In this document: positions 29,275 to 39,200 of the stretch, piece after piece | Position numbering within the stretch: position 1 is the stretch's first letter | Layout: every line of letters starts with the position of its first letter | Assembly (NCBI GenBank): GCA_003116975.1 | Contig: BGKB01000147.1 | Location: 107,552-171,551, forward strand | Source of the DNA: Aurantiochytrium sp. KH105 | Lineage: Eukaryota > Sar > Bigyra > Thraustochytrida > Thraustochytriidae | Direction of reading: 5' to 3' | Length of the DNA: 64,000 nucleotides | Position numbers and translations under genes: made by a program | The notes under the pieces: model-generated | The model's database searches: none | Seen by the model: the letters and a program-made list of their open reading frames with translations, nothing else | Told to the model about the DNA's origin: nothing

Positions 29275-29664
29275 GAATGAAATCATTTCATGGGCAACGA
29301 TGGACGAAGGAGTCAGGTCTTTCACCTCCGATTGCACACAGGGCATTGCTGAACGTTCTGGACCAGATAAAGCGCCTCCAATATTCATCTACAAAGTGGC
29401 CTGCTCTCCTTCTCTTGGAGGTCATGCAACAGGAACAGTCCAGAGGGGGACGGGGAGGGTGTTTGCAAAAAGATCTGAAGTTATCATAAAAAGAAATAAA
29501 ACAAGTGCAATCATTGTTGTAGTCAAGTTTCCGACGCCTACGAGCAATGCATGACCTCGGTGTGTGGTTGGACGAGTGAGCGCGAAGGGACCGGCTTTGC
29601 TTCGATTTCCTAGCTTTTTTTTAATTAAAGAAGGAAAAAGAAAAGAAAGGAAAAGAAATCTACA
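29275..29664. other. convergent intergenic region
   Basis: 3' flanks of the DHHC and rhomboid-like genes. An A-rich tract near 29615-29660 is consistent with 3' untranslated sequence. No gene seen. Confidence 0.5.
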
Positions 29665-30887
29665 TCAGGCTGTCGACTCCTTTGTCACCATATGAGCGGC
29701 CGAGGACTCTCCACCGCTTGTTGTAGTCGCCGGCGTCGGTTCTACTCCTGAGGCGGCCATAGTCGGGGGCATCGCTGCCGTCGGGTATGCTCGTGCCGGA
29801 AGTGATGAAGTACGATTTGCGCGCGCTCCCGCAGAGGTTGTGATGAAGCTGCCTGGCGTCGTGCCCGGTACCCTCGAAGGCGACGCCTTACCGGCGCGCG
29901 CTTCGAACGCCGAAAGGCGTGCTTGGGCTGCGTCTCGCAAAAGCTCTCGTGAAGGCTGGACGGGTGAGTTCCCAGAGGTCCCCGCAGACGAGGGCGACAA
30001 CGGCCAGCCAACAGACCGTGGTGCGTCATTAGCTCGGTGTGTTCCGCCAAGCGAGCGGTTTGACGGGCGAAAGAAAAATGGAAGCACCCCTGCCTCCCCA
30101 TCGCTGCTCTCGCCTTCACCCAAACCTGTAAGTCGCGCCAGCACGCGCTTGAAAAAGATGCCAACAACGAGCGCACAGAGCAAGTCGAGAGGAAGCGAAC
30201 CGGAAAGAATCGTCGATAGCGCAATGAGGGCATACGGAGCATATTTAGGAGGCACCATGACAGGGATGAACGTAATTGACATTGGGCCTTGCGGCGGGAG
30301 AATGACAAGAAGAGACACGATGGTCGGGAAAAAACCCTGGCACCCCAGCGTCATCATGTATCCGGCGCCAATCAGCTGTGAGAGAGTAATGACTATTGCG
30401 CAAAAGACCAGATTGATGGAAACAGAAACCTGTGCAAAAACGGTGAAGACCCTGCGGGACCCGAGCTCGTTCTCAAGCTTGATGCCCACACGATTGAGCC
30501 AGAATAGGACAATGAGCAACGCAAGAAGATGCGACTCAAATAAAGGGCTAATAATGAGCCTATATAGCTCAAGATTCTCCAGTACAAAAAGTCTGCGGTA
30601 TTTTCCAGCAATGTGGTTAGTCAGCGCGTAAATATGTGTCGAAAAAATACATATTGCCCCGCATTTTCTTCACGTACGGCACGGTGGCAATCGCCTGGTT
30701 TCCCACTGCGATGCCCAAGAAAAAGCATGTAATGGTCAAAATGCTGAGTGCCCGCGTTACAATGGGCGTGCGCTCAAGCCACGCATCCTACGTGTCATCG
30801 GAACACGTCATTTCTCACTGTCAGTACAAGAGGTGCTCGCTGCGTTGCCATTCGCACAGGAAAAAAGCGTCTTTCATGTCGAGCCAT
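29665..30887 (-). CDS. rhomboid-superfamily membrane protein (UBAC2/Dsc2-like), three exons
   Basis: Modelled on the minus strand as exons 30887-30858, 30787-30651 and 30592-29665, giving 364 residues. Both junctions keep frame, both introns are GT-AG and the 58-base intron has a CTGACTAAC branch point. The protein starts MARHERRFFPDAWLERTPIV and has about five to six hydrophobic helices up to residue ~200. The block LENLELYRLIISPLFES then VGIKLENELGSRRVF is the rhomboid-like L1/helix pattern of UBAC2, Dsc2 and TMEM115 proteins. No catalytic Ser-His pair is evident, so it is probably a pseudoprotease. The last ~150 residues are Ser/Ala/Pro-rich and I see no UBA domain. Such proteins work in ER/Golgi degradation or trafficking. 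Confidence 0.65.
30593..30650 (-). other. 58-base intron in rhomboid-like gene
   Basis: Runs from GTATTT to CCGCAG on the minus strand with an internal CTGACTAAC. Removal joins codon ATA and restores the frame. Confidence 0.7.
30788..30857 (-). other. 70-base intron in rhomboid-like gene
   Basis: Runs from GTGCGA to ACGTAG on the minus strand with a TACTGACAG branch-like site. It joins codon CCT to GAT in phase 0. Confidence 0.55.
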
Positions 30888-31385
30888 GAACACGTACCAG
30901 CGTTTGTCTCAAGTCCACGGGCCCTGCCGCGCCGGCATCGCCTCCATTTGGCATCCTTGCGCAGGGTTCGCGGGTACAGGAATGAACGCGACTTCTTCAA
31001 AGTCGCTGCTCCCGCCGCCCCTGGCGCGAGAATGCAAGTTTCCTTCTTCTCCAGCCCCGAACTCGAGATCAAAAGCCTCGTCGCTCCGCCTCGCGCTCGC
31101 AGCTCCTTCGCGCCTTCTTCGCGCCCTCGCGCAGCAGCTTTAGCAGCTCTCGCAGCTCCAGCTGCAGCAACAGCGGCACCAGCAGCAGCTGCAGCTGCGG
31201 CTGGCTGCAGCGTCTCCTGCTGGCCGCGCTCGTTCCCGCCGCAGTCGCGACGCTGTCGCGACGCTGTCGCACCGGTGCCTCCCGCCAGGGCCCGCGCCGG
31301 GGCCTCGCGCAGGAGCTCCGCGCCGCCGCTCCTCCCGCGCGGCTCGTCTCGGGTCTGCCTCGGGCCTGGCTCGAGTCTCGTCTGC

Positions 31386-31386
31386 C

Positions 31387-31435
<49 letters not shown>

Positions 31436-31437
31436 GC
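31386..31437. repeat. (CTGT)n microsatellite
   Basis: Thirteen CTGT units; the reverse-complement repeat (GACA)n occurs upstream of the TFIIIC gene at 59296-59345. Confidence 0.93.
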
Positions 31438-31621
31438 CTGCCAGTGTCTGTCTGTCTCAGCTGTTTCACTGTCAATCTGTTTCAAGTTCAAGTTCAACTT
31501 GTGTCTCTCTGCTCTCAGGGAGACAGACGGGCTCGGCTCTCTCGGTCTTGACTGTTCTTCTGCGTCCGTCTCCGTCTCCGTCTCTTCTCCCGCCCGCCCG
31601 GCTCGGCTGGCCGCGCGGCGC

Positions 31622-31697
31622 GCAAGTGCCGAACGGCCGCTGCAAGTGCGGAATGGCCGCTCCGCCCACTTGCGCGCGGCCGATTCTGCACTTGCGG
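31622..31697. promoter_or_regulatory. inverted pair of GCAAGTG motif doublets
   Basis: Plus-strand copies start at 31622 (GCAAGTGCCGAACGGCCGC) and 31642 (GCAAGTGCGGAATGGCCGC). Minus-strand cores CACTTGC lie at 31667-31673 and 31689-31695. Spacings are 20 and 22 bases. The arrangement sits in the middle of a divergent promoter interval, suggesting a bidirectional control element. Confidence 0.5.
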
Positions 31698-31947
31698 CGA
31701 GCCGAGCCGAGCCTCGCGGCGCGTTCGTTCTGTTCCGGTCGTTCCGTTCCGTTCTGGTCTGGTCTGTGCGTTCCGTTCCATGGGCGGCGAGGAGGAGGGG
31801 GAGGAGGATCTGGAGGAGGACCTGCAGCTGCTCGAGGACGGGGAGGAGGACGGCGCGCGAGGGCAGACCCGCATCGGAGCGCAGGGCGGGGTCCGGCGCG
31901 GAGGCGCGCGGAGGAGGAAGGCCGGGCGGCGCGCGAGCGCGGGCGCG

Positions 31948-32517
31948 ATGAGCGGCAGGGGCGCCGCGGAGGGCGGCAGCGGCGGCAGCAAGAAGGCGAA
32001 GATGCCCTTCTTCTCGCTGTCGCCCAAGGGCCGCGGCGGCGCGGCGGGCGAGGAGGACGACGACCCCGAGGGCAGCAGGCACGTGCGGTGGGACGAGGCG
32101 ACGATCGCGGAGCACGACAAGCTGCGCGGCACGCGGCAGAAGATCGACGAGCCGGACACGCCCTTTCATAGGGACAGCTTTGATTCCGAGGCAGACGAGG
32201 ACTTCGAAGAGGACGGAGACAGCGCCGTCAAGGTTGTCTTCGAAGATGGCGTCAAGCCTGGCGGCGCCACCGCGCCGACCTCGCACGCCCCCACGGACAT
32301 GCTGGACATGGACGCTCTGCAGTCCCAGCTCGACAAGGCTGCCACCGCGGACAGCGACGACGCGCGGCCAGCAGCAGCACAGAAATCCGCACACGACGAC
32401 TTTGTGTCCAAGCGGAAGCAGCACTACAACGAGATCGAGGCGCTGCGCCGCTGGCGACAGGAGCACCCTGATGGCGACGAAGATGAGGATCTCGATGATG
32501 ATGACGAAGATGCCTAA
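31948..32517 (+). CDS. PPP1R2: protein phosphatase inhibitor 2 (PP1 regulatory subunit)
   Basis: A 189-residue acidic, mostly disordered protein. The core KIDEPDTPFH carries Thr71, equivalent to the GSK3 site of inhibitor-2, preceded by VRWDEATIAEHDK, the WDE-type PP1 contact. The C-terminal segment FVSKRKQHYNEIEALRRWRQ matches the HYNE helix that blocks the PP1 active site. The N-terminal PP1 motif is weakly preserved (GGSKKAKMPFFSLSPKGRG). The length is close to the animal protein. The ATG at 31948 was chosen because upstream sequence is low complexity. It regulates PP1 in the cytosol and nucleus and is also found on flagella in animals. Confidence 0.9.
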   Translation: MSGRGAAEGGSGGSKKAKMPFFSLSPKGRGGAAGEEDDDPEGSRHVRWDEATIAEHDKLRGTRQKIDEPDTPFHRDSFDSEADEDFEEDGDSAVKVVFEDGVKPGGATAPTSHAPTDMLDMDALQSQLDKAATADSDDARPAAAQKSAHDDFVSKRKQHYNEIEALRRWRQEHPDGDEDEDLDDDDEDA

Positions 32518-32883
32518 GTTGAAGGCTTTGTAATTCCAAAAAGGCGGAATGCAATTTTCGAGCTTCCCGCCCCGTATAGTTGGCAAGGGCTGCGTAGAGC
32601 CTAAATGCACGTTACGCTCGTATATGGCCCGGGACTGGATGAAGAAAGAAGCCAGTAGCAACAAAAATGAGAATATTATGAGAGACAGAAAGTTATATGT
32701 GTTTTTGACACACAGGGGGAGAAAAGAGAGAGAGAGAGAGAGAGAGAGAGTTGCACGTCTTTCTTTTCCACAGAAGCGTCCGCGTTCAAATTGAATTTTG
32801 TTCGTACACGTGCCGCGCGCCGCGCTGGGCTTTCATTGGTGGCCCTCACCTGCCCACTCCTCATCCACCTCGCCCCCCTATGA
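32518..32883. other. convergent intergenic region with (GA)n
   Basis: A (GA)n run at about 32727-32750 and AT-richer 3' flank sequence. No gene seen. Confidence 0.5.
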
Positions 32884-34272
32884 TTACTTCTTTTTCCCCT
32901 TGCCCTTCTTGCCTTTCCCCTTGCCCTTCTTCTTCTTTTTCAGCTTTCGACGGCACTGATTCCCTCGAAAGAGCGCCTGGATGCGCGCTGCTGCGTCGTT
33001 GTCGCGCTTATGAAGCGCCTCAATCGCAGCAAGTTCCTCGGCAATAATGCGTTCTTCCTCCGCCTCGTTTGCAAGGTCACGATCAACCTTGCGAAAATAC
33101 TCTTCCAACACAGCCAGCCGGGCGGACTCGTCCTTATGTTGTCGTTTGACGAGCTCGTATTGTGCACGCTTCTCAAGCATGACGGCATCGTACTTGTCAA
33201 TGAGCGAGTTCACCTCTGCTACCGCGCGATTCATCTTCTTGCGTAAACCTTCTTCGACTTCACCATGTGCCACGCACTCTTGCACAAAGGCTTCCCCAGC
33301 CTTATCAAAGGCCTCGAGGGCCTTGGCATTGCGCTCGAGGAAGCTTGTTCGTACTGCCTCCTTTTGCTCAGCTTGCGAAGTGTTTATCTCCACCATTTCG
33401 CGCTCGTAGCTGCTGCGCACTTCTTCAATGGCGCGCCATAGCTTGTCTTCAGCCTCTTTCTTTGACGCAAGCTCCTCCTCTCGCACTGCCTCGACCTCCA
33501 ATTCGTTCTTGAGCAGGACCAGGTCCTCTTCCATTTCTCGAATGCGGACATTTAGATCTTGGAAGAAGTCAGCTTGCGCGTCCTTTTGCTCGACGGTGGT
33601 TGACAATTGGTCAAGGATGGTTTTCCGGAATTCGTGAAGTGTCCCATGCAATGTCAACAACGAGTGCTCTTTGCGCATTCCCCCGCCACCACCGCCTGGA
33701 ACCATGCCACCTCGACTTGGCGTTCGCTCGACGGGGGAGGGTACCGCCAATCTTTTACTATAGCTGGTCTTTGACTCGACACTGTCCTGTGACTTGGTCT
33801 CGCGACCACGCTTCTCCTCTTCGTAGTTGCGGGCGTCTTCTAGCCTCTCGTCGCCGTGAAAAGCGGTACTATCTGCGGCATTCCTCTCGTCGTGAACGTC
33901 GTCTGGCGTGCTTGTTGCGGCTGCTGCTAAGATTTCGCCCACGGCTGGATCCTTGCGAACGCTCCGGCACATGTGTCGCGTCGCCTCATGGAGAGCAGCA
34001 GCCGCAAGGTCAGCTTGTTCTCGCGCATTGGCACGCTTTGCTTTGAGATATTGTGCCTCGGCATGTTGCAAGCCCTCGAGATGATCGCGCGCTTCATAAA
34101 AGCCAGCTTTTCCAAGGTTGCTCTTGGCAATCTCCCACTGGCGCTCCGCTTCGGCAAGCTTGTTGCCGCTGACCCCAGAAGGCGGTAGCTCGAGAACGAC
34201 GTCTAAAGCTGCAAGCGAATCGTCCAAGACGGCAATGACGCGCGACGCCTCGCCGCGAATAAGCTTATTCAT
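32884..34272 (-). CDS. DRC10: dynein regulatory complex subunit 10 (IQCD-like)
   Basis: A 462-residue coiled-coil protein starting MNKLIRGEASRVIAVLDDSL. Coiled coil dominates residues ~225-415 (NVRIREMEEDLVLLKNELEV and on). An IQ motif (AARIQALFRGNQCRRKLKKK) is followed by a Lys/Gly tail (KGKGKGKKGKGKKK). This combination of an N-terminal helix with VIAVLDD, a long coiled coil, one IQ and a KGKGK tail is the DRC10/IQCD pattern. DRC9/IQCG is the main alternative. The protein is part of the nexin link between axonemal doublets, so the organism makes motile flagella. A Gly-rich linker with SPVERTPSRGGMVPGGGGGG interrupts the N-terminal half. The gene diverges from PPIL6. Confidence 0.85.
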   Translation of the reverse strand: MNKLIRGEASRVIAVLDDSLAALDVVLELPPSGVSGNKLAEAERQWEIAKSNLGKAGFYEARDHLEGLQHAEAQYLKAKRANAREQADLAAAALHEATRHMCRSVRKDPAVGEILAAAATSTPDDVHDERNAADSTAFHGDERLEDARNYEEEKRGRETKSQDSVESKTSYSKRLAVPSPVERTPSRGGMVPGGGGGGMRKEHSLLTLHGTLHEFRKTILDQLSTTVEQKDAQADFFQDLNVRIREMEEDLVLLKNELEVEAVREEELASKKEAEDKLWRAIEEVRSSYEREMVEINTSQAEQKEAVRTSFLERNAKALEAFDKAGEAFVQECVAHGEVEEGLRKKMNRAVAEVNSLIDKYDAVMLEKRAQYELVKRQHKDESARLAVLEEYFRKVDRDLANEAEEERIIAEELAAIEALHKRDNDAAARIQALFRGNQCRRKLKKKKKGKGKGKKGKGKKK

Positions 34273-34929
34273 TTTCAGCAATCAAGGTTTTCTGCGGCTG
34301 CAGCTGCGCCTGATACTGCGACTGCGACTGCAACTGCAGCTCCTGGAGAGCTGCAAGGATACTTTGTCCGCCAGAAAATGCCAGAAAGGACGCTTGGTAA
34401 GTCTTTTTCCACGAGCTCCGCTTTGCCTCGCTTTTTGCTCGCGCTAGTTGCATGCGTAAAGACAGCCCCCTGCAAGCTGCCAAAAGACGGCGGTAGAACG
34501 TCAACGAGCGTCTGGTCGCGTCGCCCCTACGCGCCGAGTACTCCGCTTGCCCGCGACGGGTTGTTTCGCAGCGCCCGCGCGGCGACTTCGGACCCCAAGC
34601 GAGCGTGGGCCAGACGAAGCCAGCCACATGCTTCAGAGCGCGCTCACTATCCGTTGTGAAACGCGATGAGACACTTCGGAAAACGAAGTTCAATGGTGCG
34701 AGGCAAATAGTGAGTCCAAATGCCCGAACTCGAAGTACACACCGTTTCGCAAATAGACAAACCTCCCTCTCTTTTCTGTCACCCTCTCTCTCGCTTGCTC
34801 TCTCTAGCGTGCGGCCTGCCTAGCTAGCTAGCTCCGCTGCGCAGAGCGCGGGCAGGAGGACGCTGGAGAGGTGACGCGCGCAGAGCCGGAGACAACAAGA
34901 CCCTTCGAAAGGACAGCGGCGAGCAAAGC
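34273..34929. promoter_or_regulatory. divergent promoter interval, DRC10 / PPIL6
   Basis: This 657-base interval separates two flagellum-linked genes. A 142-codon minus-strand frame here (34265-34693) contains a helix reading SLTFYRRLLAACRGLSLRMQ that faintly recalls LYR proteins, but I do not accept it as a gene. CTAGCTAGCTAG lies near 34822. Shared flagellar regulatory sites would be expected here. Confidence 0.4.
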
Positions 34930-35931
34930 ATGTCGACGACGTCGTGCAACCTCGTGGTGGCCGGTCGCGTGGACGACCCGTGTTTCCAGGCCGCGCAGAG
35001 CCATGCAGAGCAGCTGGCACACGAGCAGGCTAATGTCACGGTGGACGTGCGACCCATGTTTGGCACAGACTGGGAGGTTTTTGTTGCCACCAAATCGCGC
35101 GAGCTCGGCGTGGAGCATACCTCCTCGCCGCTAGTGTTCTATAACAAACACCACTACATTGGCGACGTCCATGATCTCGCGACCTGGGCCGTCAAAGTCT
35201 ACGACTTTCAGCGTGTGCTCGATACTAGCAATTTCGAGGGCGACGCACATTCGCACCTTCACGCCATGATGGATGCAACAGGCCACACCTTTTGTTATCT
35301 TGATGTTCTGGCGACAGCAAGTCCACACGCAAGTATTGACAAAGACGAGGAGGGAAAGCAGTCCAGCCCAGACCACGAGTGCAAGGAGTGCAAGGAAAAC
35401 GCGGAAGAGAAGAATCCTGGAGCGCCATCGGCATCGGGTTCGAGGCACCGTGTTGTCATTGAACTCTATGATGATATTTGCCCAAACACGTGCGACAACT
35501 TTGTGCTTCTCTGTCAAGAAAACAATGATGCTCAAGGATACAAGGGGTCGTCCTTTCATCGAGTCGTCGAAGGTGGGTGGGTTCAAGGCGGTGATGTCGT
35601 TGATGGCTCTGGCAAACACAGCGTCGCAGCGATTGACAAGAGCGGGAGATTCCCCGATGAAACCTTTGCCATCAAGCACGATCGCGCTGGAGTTGTTTCC
35701 ATGGCAAGCGAGGGGAAGCCACACACGAACGGCAGCCAATTTTTTGTAACGTTGGCTCCGCTTAAGTGGCTCGACTGCAAGCGCGTTGCGTTTGGACGTG
35801 TTGTTTACGGCATGGACGCCTTTTTTGCCATCGAAGGCATGCCACGAAAGAATGAACGTCCCATGGGTCGCTGCGAAATTACTAGCTGCGGTATCTTCAC
35901 GCGCAAGGAGCGCCTATCTATCGATGCATGA
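34930..35931 (+). CDS. PPIL6: cyclophilin-type prolyl isomerase PPIL6-like
   Basis: A 333-residue protein. The C-terminal cyclophilin domain spans about 165-325: IELYDDICPNTCDNFVLLCQ, then SSFHRVVEGGWVQGGD containing the catalytic-Arg motif FHR, then NGSQFFVTLAPLKWLD. The N-terminal ~110 residues (LVVAGRVDDPCFQAAQSHAE ... LATWAVKVYDF) match the conserved extension of PPIL6, a cilium-associated cyclophilin. A charged Cys/Glu/Lys linker (ECKECKENAEEKN) and the loss of some canonical active-site residues suggest weak isomerase activity. The neighbour DRC10 supports a flagellar role. The start is at the ATG in AAAGCATGTC. Confidence 0.87.
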   Translation: MSTTSCNLVVAGRVDDPCFQAAQSHAEQLAHEQANVTVDVRPMFGTDWEVFVATKSRELGVEHTSSPLVFYNKHHYIGDVHDLATWAVKVYDFQRVLDTSNFEGDAHSHLHAMMDATGHTFCYLDVLATASPHASIDKDEEGKQSSPDHECKECKENAEEKNPGAPSASGSRHRVVIELYDDICPNTCDNFVLLCQENNDAQGYKGSSFHRVVEGGWVQGGDVVDGSGKHSVAAIDKSGRFPDETFAIKHDRAGVVSMASEGKPHTNGSQFFVTLAPLKWLDCKRVAFGRVVYGMDAFFAIEGMPRKNERPMGRCEITSCGIFTRKERLSIDA

Positions 35932-36218
35932 ACAAAGAAACGAATAAATGAATAAATGAACGAGAGCACTCTCCTAATTTCAATGTATTCTTGACAGCGA
36001 GTCAGCAAAAGAATCGTTTTCGGCCGTTGTGCGTTCACTTATCAATCAGGCTGCACCCTTACAATCTCGTGATCAAATTGTTATTTTTTAAAAATCGCGA
36101 CATGAGGAATTATAAAGCAAAAATGCAAAGCATGCAATGCACACACTACAAACGATATTTACTGTTTTTGTTTTTCATAGAGGCGAAACAAAGCGAGGGA
36201 CAGTCTCCACCATGTCCA

Positions 36219-39200
36219 TTATTGTTGTCGCGCGCGACCACTAGCTCTGTTCCCGTCCATCCCGTCGTCGTCATCTTCATCATCCTCGTCGTCATCGTCA
36301 TCAACCTCGTCGTCATCTTCATCTTCATCTTCATCGTCCTCGTCATCTTCATCTTCATCCTCGTCGTCGCCTCGACTCCTGCTTCCTCTTCGGGTCTTGC
36401 TGCGATCACGTCTCGGACTCTCTGCATCATCATCAGAACTATCCGAAGACCGGTCCGAATCCGAGTTTTTGTCCAAGTCAAGTGCGCCATTGGCGAGATC
36501 CATCATTCCAACGCCGCGCAAACCACGAAGGCGCTTGTGTTGGTTCCGCTTTTGTCTGCGATTGTAAAAGTAGAGAAGTGGAATCATACAGACCATGATC
36601 GTGATGCCGTTGGTGACCATGATGGCTTGCAGTGTGATTGGCAAATTATGAATGCGGACAACAAAGTCCGTGGAAAAGTCACAGTACGAGTCGTTCGAGG
36701 TTGCCACGAGGCGGAGCTTGAAAAAGTATTGGGGGGGCTTGGGAAACTCGGGAGCCACCGCTGCGCAAGGACTGCTTGCCGCCATACACAGCCAGCGAAC
36801 GGTGCTTGTGGAGCTTACAGAGAACGAAGCGAGCGTCAAGGCAGCGCGGTCGTCTTCAGGATAATCGACAATAGTGTCGTAGGTGAGCCCGCCTCCAATG
36901 GCAATGAGTTCTCCAAAGCTTGCATCCAGAATTGTGCTTGCGTCGATGCTGCTGTCAATGAGACGGAAACGAGGCGTGAAGGTGTTGTCGTAAAAAACGC
37001 AAATATCCTCATCGGTCTCCTCACAGCCCTGATTGACGCCATCAAGACTAGCTTCTCTGTCAAATTCCAACCGCTGATGCGGCGGGCACCCAGAGTACAC
37101 ATCTAGCCGAATGGCTGGCGAGGCCGAGGTCCTCGTCACGAGCGCGGCAGGATCAACTTCAGATGTGCAACCTTGACTCAAGCCGCGAATGCCAACGCTT
37201 GTGACTAGAAGCTGGCTCCCTGGCTGGGCATGGGTCGCTGCTAGCATCTCAGCATCATATGGGGCTTTGAGAACACTACTGGTCAGATCCCAGCGGCCTC
37301 GATCCTCCAACATCACATCGTAGTCGACCGTGCCTTCGATAAGGTTCTCTTGGCGTTGGAAACTCAAGGAAATGAGTTCTTGCGTGCTAAGTTCGAAACC
37401 AACGTGTAGTCCAGCGAGTGTAGCGACCTGCTGATGTGGAATCTCGTTGTGCTCAACAGCGCTAAAAAGCCTAATTCGAAAAGTGTAATTCCCCCCCCGA
37501 TTAAGAAAGATGCGCGTAGGGAGGGTATTGCGAAATCCATGGGCCTGCACATCACGCGCCATGGAGGTCGTAAGCCCTGCACTCTTGTATACAGTGCGCG
37601 TGTACTCGACATCATGTTTTGCAACAATGAGAGCGTCATCCAAAAGACATGCCGAGTCGTTCTCATCAAAGTAGAGTGCAAGATCCTTGACTCGATCTGT
37701 GTTCAAGGTCTCTGCAGGACGGGCCTGCCGCTTGCCGGCCTCCACACCAGTCACCTCCAAGCCCGTGACGCGAAGAGCCCCAGCTTCGTCAAAAAAGAGG
37801 TCGTACGGAGGCAGGAGATCCAGCGAAGAGGTCAAGTTCAAAGTCAGCGGGAAGATGATGTCTGCTCCAGCCTTGCCGAGCCAGATGCGAGCGTTTTCCG
37901 TGAGCACCGCAATCCATCCATCCTGGGCCGCGGTGAAACGAGTAATTGGGTCATCAGCAAAAAGCAAGGTTTCGAGTTCGCTCGCGTCGACGTCCATGAG
38001 GTCCATCATGACCGAGCTCGATGTCTGGGCCACCTTCCAGAACGTGTGACCCGCATTTTGGCTTACAAAGAGCGCGTTGCCCCATGTGTAGAGCAGCTGA
38101 GACATTCTTGGAAGAGTGTCCACGCCGCGAATGTCAAGTTGTGTGCCGTTTTCCCCCTGGGCGATTCGCTCACGTTCGATGTTTGGAAAAAGTCGCTCCC
38201 CGCGCGAGAATGAGCGAAATGGAATCGGGATTGTTTTTTGAGGGAGCTCAAGACCAAGAACCCACGTCGAGTTCTCATAACTCACAGTCCGGAAAGAGGT
38301 CGAGGTCTCGTGGGCACTTTCAAAGCGTACAAGAACCACAATGGGTCCCAGGCCGTTGGGCTGCATCGCTGCGGCATCTACCAGCTCGAGGTTCACCATA
38401 AAGTCTTCGTTTTGGCTCTCGAGAAAGTCGTGAAGGTTTGCCCCGCTTGCATCTTTGAGCTCGGTTAGGCGAAAGCCAACCTGCTCTGCTCCTGGCTCGC
38501 ACGTGCCCTCGGTACCTGCAGCAGCAAAGATTGTGGGCATCGTGAGATTGCTAAACTGCCTGTGATCATACGTCTCGTCCTCAAGCTCAACGGTTGTATT
38601 GCGAAGTCCAGGAATAAAAAGAAATGCGCAAGCCGCATTCTTGTCGACGGGATCGAGCTGAGCAGAAGGCAAAACGCGCCCGCACAGAGGAGCGAGGGGC
38701 ACCCAGTCTTCCATGATTTCCTCTTCATGCAGACCCATGTTGTCGGCGCGTCGAAATGCGAGACCCCACGTCGTGGGCGCTACGAGTATGCTTCCTAGAG
38801 ACCAGAGCTCAGGGCGCCAATACCCAAGTGATGTTGCGCAAGGTCCTGTCTCCCATGGGAAATCATCATCTACCAAAGCGTTGAGATAGGTGTCAATCTC
38901 TTCGTCGCCATCGTATGCGTCGCCGCCTTGGTGCTGGAGATTCCAGTCATATTGGACGACCGAGCGCGAGGTCTGGAACGGATAGATGCTCATGAGATCG
39001 AGCGCAGGAAAATTACGAGATCCAATCTGCTGGAAGGAATTGCTCGATACCTGAAGTGACAAGTGTGCTCCATTTGCGCTTGAATTATAGGCAAGGACTG
39101 CTGTGATCCATGAAAAGCCAGGTACGCTCAGAACGCGAAGCGTGTTCCAGTCACTTGCGCGCGCGAGATGTGGTGGGAGAGCAAGTACCGCAGCGGCCCA

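Larger units (their letters stand above)
30888..31947. promoter_or_regulatory. divergent promoter interval, rhomboid-like / phosphatase inhibitor 2
   Basis: A 1.06-kb GC-rich interval between two divergent genes. It contains a (CTGT)n microsatellite and two direct plus two inverted GCAAGTG motifs. Long open frames here are compositional. The frame of the inhibitor gene is open back to 31780, but that extension is Glu/Arg/Gly low complexity. Confidence 0.5.

Noticed and set aside
34265-34693. 142-codon minus-strand frame with a faint LYR-like helix
   Set aside because: It has FYR rather than LYR, lies in the divergent promoter, overlaps the DRC10 start and shows biased Arg/Ser/Gln composition.
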